This document shows positions 1 to 4,957 of a stretch of 7,109 nucleotides of DNA, one piece after another (the first letter of the stretch is position 1; each line of letters opens with the position of its first letter). The DNA comes from Burkholderia sp. (lineage in GTDB: Bacteria; Pseudomonadota; Gammaproteobacteria; Burkholderiales; Burkholderiaceae), in assembly GCF_018375725.1 (NCBI RefSeq), contig NZ_JAHACR010000230.1, positions 1 to 7,109 of the forward strand. The letters are read 5' to 3'. The translations under genes were made by a program, and so were the position numbers. Under the pieces are notes generated by a model, which did not search any database, was not told where the DNA came from, and saw only the letters and a program-made list of their open reading frames with translations.

Positions 1-752
1 TGACCGCCGCCGAACCGCCACGACCGCACGATCATCCACGCCAGATCCTCGGCGGGGTGGCCGGCGTGCGCCAGCTCCCAGTCAAGCAGCAGGCGCGCGC
101 CCTCCGGCCCGAAGAGCACGTTACCCATCCGGAAGTCGCCGTGGACGAGCGTCGGCCGACCCGCGTCGGCGGGACAGGCATTCGGCAGCCAGTCGATCAG
201 CGTCTCCATCGCATCGAGCCGCTCGGTTTCCGCCGCGCGATACTGCTTCGTCCACACGCCGATCTGGCGCTCGAAATAGTTGCCGGCCCGCCCGTAGTCG
301 GACAGGCCAACCGCATCGACGTCGATATCGTGCAGCGCGGCCATCGTCTGCAACACGGAGTCGTAGCAGGCCGCGCGGTCCTGTTTCGGCACGTCGGGCA
401 GCGCGGGATTCCAGAAGATCCGTCCGTCCTCGAAGCTCATCACGTAGAACAGGCTGCCGATCACGTCGCGGTCAACGCAGAGGTGATACGGATGCGCGAC
501 CGGGACGGCGGTTCCCGACAGCGCAGTCAAAATCCGGTATTCGCGGTCCACCGCGTGCGCGGACTTCAGCAGTTCGCCCGGCGGCTGCCGCCGCAGCACG
601 TACCGGCCGATGCGCGCCGTCAGCAGAAAGGTCGGATTCGACTGGCCGCCGGCGAACTTCTCGGCTTCGACCGGCCCTTCGAAACCCGGCACGTGGTCTT
701 CCAGATAGCGCGCCAGCCGGGCGACATCGAGTTGCTGCGGGATATTCGTCAT
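1..752 (-). CDS. Phosphotransferase family protein (APH / ACAD10-11 N-terminal-like kinase fold), C-terminus cut by the window edge
   Basis: Minus-strand reading gives 250 residues from an ATG at 752 and is still open at position 1, so about 100 C-terminal residues are missing if the family's usual ~340-350 aa applies. Visible motifs: FAGGQSNPT (33-41), the nucleotide-loop region of ACAD10/11-like kinases; YVLRRQPPG (51-59) with the likely ATP-contacting basic residues; the catalytic loop LVHGDFRMGN (202-211) with Asp206 and Asn211; and the metal-binding LLDWE (222-226) with Asp224. Family knowledge: these are cytoplasmic aminoglycoside-phosphotransferase-fold enzymes, often encoded beside acyl-CoA dehydrogenases and suspected to phosphorylate hydroxy-acyl or other small substrates; it is not a convincing drug-resistance gene. 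An alternative in-frame ATG at 785 adds 11 residues and overlaps the upstream phosphatase stop. Neither start has a strong ribosome binding site, so translation coupled to the phosphatase is likely. Substrate unknown. Confidence 0.88.
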   Translation of the reverse strand, partial: MTNIPQQLDVARLARYLEDHVPGFEGPVEAEKFAGGQSNPTFLLTARIGRYVLRRQPPGELLKSAHAVDREYRILTALSGTAVPVAHPYHLCVDRDVIGSLFYVMSFEDGRIFWNPALPDVPKQDRAACYDSVLQTMAALHDIDVDAVGLSDYGRAGNYFERQIGVWTKQYRAAETERLDAMETLIDWLPNACPADAGRPTLVHGDFRMGNVLFGPEGARLLLDWELAHAGHPAEDLAWMIVRSWRFGGG

Positions 753-777
753 CGTCACGATGGTTCCGTGTCGTGGA

Positions 778-1452
778 TCAGCCATAGGTTTTGAATGTCC
801 GTCGTTCAGCGTCTTCCAGATGCGGAATGCCGTTGAACGACGCCAGATGGAACGCGTCGGCATTGAAGAAGTACTGCGAGATGGCGCTGTTGCGAATCTG
901 CAGGTTCAGGGCGATCGCGCTCGCCGCGGGTGCTGCGAGCACCTGCTGCAGGGTGACGGCGATCGGGCCGCCCGAACTGACCGCCAGCACCCGCTGTCCG
1001 CCGCTCTGCCGGATCGCCGCGCGCGCGTCGGCGACGCGCCGCTGGAACTGCGCCCAGGTCTCGGGAACCGGACCGCGCAGCCGGTCCTCCGACCACAGCG
1101 TCAGCACCTGTCTGAGCGCCCGGAAATGCGCCTTCATCGATCCGGCGGCGAGTTGCACGATCTCCGGATAATCGTGTCCGGCCGCGGCGAACAGCCCGTC
1201 GAAGTCGTATTCGTTGAGGCCCGGATGCCGATCGTAGCGAACGTCCTGCCGTCCCATGCCGCGCAGGATCGCATCGACCGTCTGCGCGTGCCGGTTCAGC
1301 GTGCCGCAGAACACGCGGTCGAACACGATGTCCTGCCGCGCGAAGTACTCGCCGAGCCAGACGCCTTGCTGTTCGCCAAGCGCGGACAGTCGATCGTAAT
1401 TCTCGGTACCGAACGACGCCTGTCCGTGCCGTACCAGATAGAGTTCAGCCAT
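778..1452 (-). CDS. Histidine phosphatase superfamily (phosphoglycerate-mutase-like) protein
   Basis: 224 aa. The N-terminus MAELYLVRHGQASFG carries the superfamily signature, with the phospho-accepting His at residue 9 next to Arg8. LNRHAQT (52-58) supplies the second phosphate-binding Arg (Arg54), and LNEYDFDG (79-86) the acidic residue Glu81. The loop that normally carries the second catalytic His reads LAVSSGGPIA (156-165), with Ser160 at the expected His. I recall this change in a proteobacterial subgroup, so the protein may be a specialised phosphatase or a weak one. No signal peptide or membrane segment is seen; the protein should be cytoplasmic. The start is supported by GGTGAG at 1459-1464, six bases upstream. 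It is the first gene of a minus-strand unit; its TGA (778-780) lies within eight bases of a possible start of the downstream phosphotransferase. Substrate not predictable from sequence. Confidence 0.9.
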   Translation of the reverse strand: MAELYLVRHGQASFGTENYDRLSALGEQQGVWLGEYFARQDIVFDRVFCGTLNRHAQTVDAILRGMGRQDVRYDRHPGLNEYDFDGLFAAAGHDYPEIVQLAAGSMKAHFRALRQVLTLWSEDRLRGPVPETWAQFQRRVADARAAIRQSGGQRVLAVSSGGPIAVTLQQVLAAPAASAIALNLQIRNSAISQYFFNADAFHLASFNGIPHLEDAERRTFKTYG

Positions 1453-1479
1453 TGTGTGCTCACCCAGTCAGATGCGCCC

Positions 1480-1508
1480 AGCATAGCGATCCGGCGCACA
1501 TTCCTGAA
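1480..1508 (-). promoter_or_regulatory. Possible sigma-70 promoter of the phosphatase-phosphotransferase unit
   Basis: Read on the minus strand, TATGCT (1485-1480; 4 of 6 to TATAAT) follows a weak -35 TTCAGG (1508-1503) at a 17-bp spacing. The predicted start of transcription is near 1473, giving a leader of about 20 bases that ends in the GGTGAG ribosome binding site. The poor -35 would fit an activator-dependent promoter. Prediction only. Confidence 0.35.
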
Positions 1509-1531
1509 ATTTATTTGTTGAATCGTGCGGC

Positions 1532-1546
1532 ATTCATTGCATGAAT
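1532..1546. promoter_or_regulatory. Dyad ATTCAT-TGC-ATGAAT, LysR-like T-N11-A site
   Basis: A perfect 6-bp inverted repeat (1532-1537 and 1541-1546) with a 3-bp centre. It contains T-N11-A (T at 1533, A at 1545), the loose consensus of LysR-type recognition sites. Its centre lies about 66 bp upstream of the predicted phosphatase start site, the usual place for a LysR recognition site. The dyad is seen in the sequence; the regulator and function are inferred. Confidence 0.4.
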
Positions 1547-1566
1547 CGCTCCGGACGCTTCCGGAC

Positions 1567-1584
1567 GCCGCCCGCCAGGGCGGC
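1567..1584 (-). terminator. Stem-loop after the quinone oxidoreductase gene, possible terminator
   Basis: Perfect 7-bp stem GCCGCCC / GGGCGGC with the 4-base loop GCCA, beginning about a dozen bases after the oxidoreductase stop on the minus strand. There is no U-run after it, so it may slow polymerase or protect the 3' end rather than act as a full intrinsic terminator. On the left it abuts two direct copies of TCCGGACGC (1550-1558 and 1560-1568). Confidence 0.4.
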
Positions 1585-1595
1585 CTCGAATGACG

Positions 1596-2633
1596 TCAGC
1601 GCCCGTCGCTCGTCGCAGCCGGCGTGCGGAGCACGATCTTGCCGATGTGACGGCCGGAATCCATCAACGCATGCGCGGCGCGTGCGTCGCGAAGATCGAA
1701 CATCCGATAGAGCTGCGGTTTGATCGAGCCTTGTTTGATCAGCGGCCATACCGCCGCTTCGAGTTCGCGAATGATCTGCGCCTTCTCGTCGTAGGTCCGC
1801 GAGCGCAGCGTCGATCCGATATGCGTCAGCCGTTTCGTCAGCATCGGGAACAGGTCGAGTTCCCTGGCCGGCCCGTTGATCACGCCGATCTGGACGATGC
1901 GCCCATTCATCGCGGCCGCCGCAAAATTGCGCGCGACGTAATCCCCGGCGATGATGTCGACGATCACATCGACGCCCTTGCCGTCCGTGAAGCGCCTGAC
2001 GGCCTCGACGAAATCCTCGTAGTGGTAGTCGATCGCGAGATCCGCACCGAGCCGCACGCTCGCGTCCCGCTGCGCGTCCGACCCGACCGTCGTGATGATG
2101 TTCGACGCACCGAACGCCTTCGCCAGCATCGTCGCCGTCGTGCCGATCCCGGACGCGCCGCCGTGAATCAGCACGGTCTCGCCCCGCTTGAACTGGCCGC
2201 GCTGAAACAGGTTCAGCCAGACCGTCATGAACGTTTCGGGCAGCGCCGCCGCTTCCGCCATGCCGAGCCCTTCGGGAATCGCCAGCGTGTTGCTCTCGTT
2301 CGCCACCGCATATTCCGCGTAGCCGCCGCCAGGGATCAGCGCGCACACCCGGTCACCGATCGCGAATCGGGTGACGTCGCGCCCGACCGCGACGACCTCG
2401 CCGGAGATTTCGAGGCCGGGAATGTCGGAAGCCCCGGGCGGCGGATCGTACAGGCCCTTGCGCTGGAACACGTCCGGGCCGTTCACGCCGGCCGCGTGAA
2501 TGCGGATCAGGACTTCGTCCGGGGCGGGCGACGGCACCGGACGCGTCGTCGGAACGAGTACTTCCGGACCGCCTGGACGCACGATTTCGATCGCGGTCAT
2601 TTCGGTCGGGATGGCTTGCATGTCGTCAGTCAC
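1596..2633 (-). CDS. NAD(P)H quinone oxidoreductase, PIG3-type zinc-independent MDR family
   Basis: 345 aa from a GTG at 2633, chosen because GAGG (2642-2645) lies 8 bases upstream. In-frame ATGs at 2621 and 2600 are alternatives; the last gives MTAIEIVRPGGPEVL, which best matches where I recall relatives beginning. Residues from the GTG: GroES-like N-terminal domain with AAGVNGPDVFQRKGLY (47-62) and the IPGLEISGEVVAVG strand (71-84), then the Rossmann nucleotide loop LIHGGASGIG (155-164). The late segment RSRTYDEKAQIIRELEAAVW is typical of the PIG3 / TP53I3 group. The Cys/His zinc ligands of alcohol dehydrogenases are absent. Expected role: NADPH-dependent reduction of quinones or reactive carbonyl compounds in the cytoplasm. 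It is divergent from a LysR regulator across 156 bp, so control by that regulator is likely. True substrate unknown. Confidence 0.9.
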   Translation of the reverse strand: MTDDMQAIPTEMTAIEIVRPGGPEVLVPTTRPVPSPAPDEVLIRIHAAGVNGPDVFQRKGLYDPPPGASDIPGLEISGEVVAVGRDVTRFAIGDRVCALIPGGGYAEYAVANESNTLAIPEGLGMAEAAALPETFMTVWLNLFQRGQFKRGETVLIHGGASGIGTTATMLAKAFGASNIITTVGSDAQRDASVRLGADLAIDYHYEDFVEAVRRFTDGKGVDVIVDIIAGDYVARNFAAAAMNGRIVQIGVINGPARELDLFPMLTKRLTHIGSTLRSRTYDEKAQIIRELEAAVWPLIKQGSIKPQLYRMFDLRDARAAHALMDSGRHIGKIVLRTPAATSDGR

Positions 2634-2789
2634 GATGTAATCCTCACGTTGGCTGATGCACGACCCATTCGCGGGACATCCACGAATCGCGGCATCGCGA
2701 TGCAGAGGCAGTCTATCGGCGGGCCGCCTCACGAGCACGCAGCGAATTGCCGGTCGGGGAATGCAAAAATGCATCAGTCTGGAAAAGCC
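2634..2789. promoter_or_regulatory. Divergent control region between oxidoreductase and LysR genes
   Basis: The 156-bp gap must hold both promoters. Three dyads stand out. The first is ATTCGCGG (2667-2674) opposite CCACGAAT (2680-2687), with one mismatch and a 5-bp centre. The second is the perfect 12-bp palindrome GCATCGCGATGC (2692-2703). The third is ATGCA-AAAA-TGCAT (2761-2774), just before the LysR start. Together they are the expected kind of landing sites for the dimeric or tetrameric LysR protein encoded alongside. I cannot place convincing -10/-35 boxes for either direction. Confidence 0.5.
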
Positions 2790-3662
2790 ATGAATTGGGA
2801 CGACGCCCGCGTATTCCTCGCGATTCACCGCGAACGAACGCTGCGCCGCGCGGCGCAGGTGCTTGGCGTCGACCAGGCGACAGTCGGCCGGCGGCTTGCG
2901 ACGCTCGAGCACATGCTGGGCGCCACGCTGTTTCTGCGCTCGTCGAAAGGCTATTTGCCCACGCCGGTCGGCGAGTTGGCGCTCCGCGCCGCCGAAGCGA
3001 TGGAGCAACACGCGCACGATCTGGTCCGACTGACACAAGGTGTCGACCGACGGCTCGCCGGCGAGGTGAAGCTCACCACGACCGATGCGCTCGCGCTCGA
3101 GTTCGTGATGCCGTCGCTCGAGCGGCTGCATACCAAATATCCAGACGTATCGGTGTCGCTGAATACGTCGACGCAGCTTCTGAATCTCGCGAAGCGCGAA
3201 GCGGACATCGCGATCCGCACGGTCAAGCCCGACAATCCGGATCTGGTCGCGCGCCGCCTCGCGCGCTGGGACATGGGCTTGTTTACGTCGCACGACTACC
3301 TGCACCGCCACGGTGAGCCGGCTCGGGGCGACGCGTTTGCGGGCCACGATCTCGTCGTCTATCAGCCATACGTCGAGGCGAGCAGAAAGCCGACGATCGT
3401 CGGCGAGCCCTTTCATGCCGGGCGTATCGTCGCGCGCGTGAATTCGAACCTGATGATGCGCGCCGCACTGAAATCCGGGCTCGGCATCGGCGAGATTCCG
3501 GTGCACATGGGCGAGCACGACGGGCTCGCCCGCGTCTGGCCCGCGCACGTCAGAAAGGCCCCGTACGAAGTCTGGCTCGTCACGCATCGCGACCTGCGCC
3601 ATACCGCGCGCATCCGCGCGACGATCGACGAAATCGTGTTCGCATTCGCTGCGCATCGATGA
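2790..3662 (+). CDS. LysR-type transcriptional regulator
   Basis: 290 aa, a normal LysR length. The start MNWDDARVFLAI is the usual LysR opening; GGA (2781-2783) in GGAAAAG precedes it. An in-frame ATG at 2769 would add 7 residues and is less likely. The winged helix-turn-helix spans about residues 1-60, with the recognition region RTLRRAAQVLGVDQATVGRRLATLE (16-40; Thr and Arg contacts) and wing FLRSSKGYLPTPVGE. A linker helix (about 62-90) leads to a periplasmic-binding-protein-like effector domain from about 91, including LAKREADIAIRT (133-144) and the C-terminal VWLVTHRDLRHTARIRATIDE. The sequence style matches the large proteobacterial subgroup beginning MNWDDLRxFLAV. It is transcribed away from the quinone oxidoreductase, so it probably controls that gene and itself through the shared intergenic dyads. 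Effector unknown. Confidence 0.93.
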   Translation: MNWDDARVFLAIHRERTLRRAAQVLGVDQATVGRRLATLEHMLGATLFLRSSKGYLPTPVGELALRAAEAMEQHAHDLVRLTQGVDRRLAGEVKLTTTDALALEFVMPSLERLHTKYPDVSVSLNTSTQLLNLAKREADIAIRTVKPDNPDLVARRLARWDMGLFTSHDYLHRHGEPARGDAFAGHDLVVYQPYVEASRKPTIVGEPFHAGRIVARVNSNLMMRAALKSGLGIGEIPVHMGEHDGLARVWPAHVRKAPYEVWLVTHRDLRHTARIRATIDEIVFAFAAHR

Positions 3663-3700
3663 TCCGCGAACAGGCATGCGACCGGTTCATGAGGGTCTCC

Positions 3701-3738
3701 GTGAGCGGCCGGCGGCGCCTGCATGTGCCGCCCCTCAC
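3701..3738 (+). terminator. Two-tier stem-loop after the LysR gene
   Basis: Outer stem GTGAG (3701-3705) with CTCAC (3734-3738). Inner stem GGCGGCGC (3711-3718) with GTGCCGCC (3725-3732), 8 bp with one G-U pair, closing on the 6-base loop CTGCAT. It begins about 40 bases after the LysR stop. No T-run follows, so calling it a terminator is tentative. It could separate LysR transcription from hchA. Confidence 0.35.
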
Positions 3739-3768
3739 CTGATCGGGCGGGCGTTTGACTCAGGACCG

Positions 3769-3783
3769 CATTGCAAACATTGC
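3769..3783. repeat. Direct repeat CATTGC-AAA-CATTGC upstream of hchA
   Basis: Two exact CATTGC copies (3769-3774, 3778-3783) at a 9-bp period, about 130 bp before the hchA start and just after TTGACT (3755-3760), which could be a -35 box. No good -10 sits at the right spacing. It may be a regulator half-site pair or chance. I see nothing else of note between 3739 and 3900. Confidence 0.25.
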
Positions 3784-3911
3784 CAATCCGAGTGGCGGTT
3801 TATTCGGCTTGACGGCATGCCCATCGCTGACGCTCAATGCCCCAGTGCGCAAGCCGCACCGATCGTCAAATGCTCGCCGATCCCGAACCCGACCCCAAGA
3901 AAGGAGCCGTC

Positions 3912-4793
3912 ATGACCGCCGAACAGCCGCACATGGACAAGACGCCCACGCCCGATCCTGCAGAGAACAACGCCTACTTCCCTTCCCCATACTCGCTGTC
4001 GCAGTACACGTCGTCGAAGACGGACTTCGACGGCGCGGATTACCCGAATGCGTACAAGGGAGGCAAGTGGAAGGTTCTGATGATTGCGACCGACGAGCGC
4101 TACGTTCTGATGACGAACGGCAAAATGTTCTCGACCGGCAACCATCCGGTCGAAATGCTGCTGCCGATGTATCACATGGACAAGGCCGGCTTCGAAATCG
4201 ACATCGCGACGATATCCGGCAACCCTGCCAAGCTGGAAATCTGGGACATGCCGGGCGAGGACGAGGCGGTCCAGAGCACGTACCGGAAATATCTGCCGAA
4301 GCTGAAGACACCGTTGAAGCTGTCCGATGTATTGGAAAAGAACCTCGGCCCGGACTCGCCCTACATCGCGGTTTTCATCCCGGGCGGCCACGGCGCGCTG
4401 GCCAGCATTCCGCATAGCAAGGAGGTCAAGGAGACGCTCCGGTGGGCGCTCGACAACGACAAGCACATCGTCACGCTGTGCCACGGCCCGTCGTGCCTGC
4501 TGGCGGCGGCCGTCGACGAGCATCCGGACGATTACGCGTTCAAGGGATATGAGATCTGCGTGTTCCCCGATTCGCTGGACACAGGCGCCAATCTCGACAT
4601 CGGCTACATGCCGGGCCCGCTGCCGTGGCTCGTCGGCGAAAGTCTCGAGAAGCTCGGCGTCAAGGTCGTGAACCGGGACATGACCGGCCGCTGCCATCAG
4701 GACCGGAAGCTGATCACCGGTGACAGTCCGCTTGCGTCCAATCAGATCGGGAAGCTCGCAGCGGCGGCGCTTCTCAAAGAAGTGGGAAATTGA
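3912..4793 (+). CDS. hchA: Hsp31-type glyoxalase III / protein deglycase HchA
   Basis: 293 aa, close to the 283 aa of E. coli HchA and recognisably collinear with it: NAYFPSPYSLSQYTS (20-34), ATDERY (59-64), NGKMFSTGNHPVE (69-81), VFIPGGHGAL (154-163), LCHGPS (189-194), IGYMPGPLPW (230-239), DRKLITGDSP (264-273). It belongs to the DJ-1/PfpI superfamily. The likely triad is Cys190, His191 and Asp223, with Glu81 next to the nucleophile. Family role: cofactor-free conversion of methylglyoxal to lactate, reported deglycation of proteins and nucleotides, and holding-chaperone activity under stress in the cytoplasm. Two of the three E. coli zinc ligands appear changed (His86 to Asp90, His123 to Tyr127), while Glu91 is kept as Glu95. 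The start is fixed by AAGGAG (3901-3906) five bases upstream and by alignment to the E. coli N-terminus; an upstream in-frame ATG at 3837 gives non-homologous sequence. It stands alone, convergent with the dehydratase operon. Confidence 0.95.
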   Translation: MTAEQPHMDKTPTPDPAENNAYFPSPYSLSQYTSSKTDFDGADYPNAYKGGKWKVLMIATDERYVLMTNGKMFSTGNHPVEMLLPMYHMDKAGFEIDIATISGNPAKLEIWDMPGEDEAVQSTYRKYLPKLKTPLKLSDVLEKNLGPDSPYIAVFIPGGHGALASIPHSKEVKETLRWALDNDKHIVTLCHGPSCLLAAAVDEHPDDYAFKGYEICVFPDSLDTGANLDIGYMPGPLPWLVGESLEKLGVKVVNRDMTGRCHQDRKLITGDSPLASNQIGKLAAAALLKEVGN

Positions 4794-4855
4794 CATCGCG
4801 TGGGACACGCGCACCGTAGCCGGCAAAGACACGCCGGATATGGGCCGGCGGTACA

Positions 4856-4879
4856 GCCGGCCTGTACGAACAGGCCGGC
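4856..4879 (+). terminator. Strong stem-loop after hchA, probable terminator
   Basis: Perfect 10-bp stem GCCGGCCTGT / ACAGGCCGGC with the 4-base loop ACGA, 62 bases after the hchA stop. Competing pairings exist: GGGCCGGC (4842-4849) with GCCGGCCC (4874-4881), and GTACAG (4851-4856) with CTGTAC (4862-4867). No clear U-run follows on either strand. It lies between convergent genes and may act on both. CCGG occurs five times between about 4818 and 4880. Confidence 0.5.
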
Positions 4880-4911
4880 CCTCAACGCGTCGCCATGACC
4901 TGCGGACCGAC

Positions 4912-4948
4912 ATGCGGACGCTGCCTGCAATCCGGCAGGCCTCCGCAT
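4912..4948 (-). terminator. Stem-loop after the dehydratase gene, probable terminator of the minus-strand operon
   Basis: Outer 7-bp stem ATGCGGA (4912-4918) with TCCGCAT (4942-4948) and inner 5-bp stem GCCTG (4923-4927) with CAGGC (4936-4940). On the minus strand it starts only about 10 bases after the TAA of the dehydratase, a typical terminator position. It has no T-run. Confidence 0.45.
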
Positions 4949-4957
4949 GAGCGGGTC

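Noticed and set aside
57..1521. Plus-strand frames of 245 and 253 codons
   Set aside because: They lie antisense to the phosphotransferase and phosphatase genes, whose catalytic motifs are intact. Their translations are Arg-rich without recognisable domains.
1550..1568. Tandem TCCGGACGC repeat (two copies at a 10-bp period)
   Set aside because: Only two copies with no spacer structure; too little to call a repeat array or regulatory element.
1590..3677. Two open frames of about 690 codons on opposite strands covering almost the same interval
   Set aside because: Each is a real gene extended by a spurious open shadow: the right half of the plus frame is the LysR gene and the left half of the minus frame is the oxidoreductase. 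The remaining halves are Arg/His/Asp-rich with no family resemblance, a usual effect of high GC with strong third-position bias.
3837..3911. Upstream in-frame ATG extending HchA by 25 residues
   Set aside because: The extra residues lack homology to HchA, and the strong AAGGAG sits just before the ATG at 3912.
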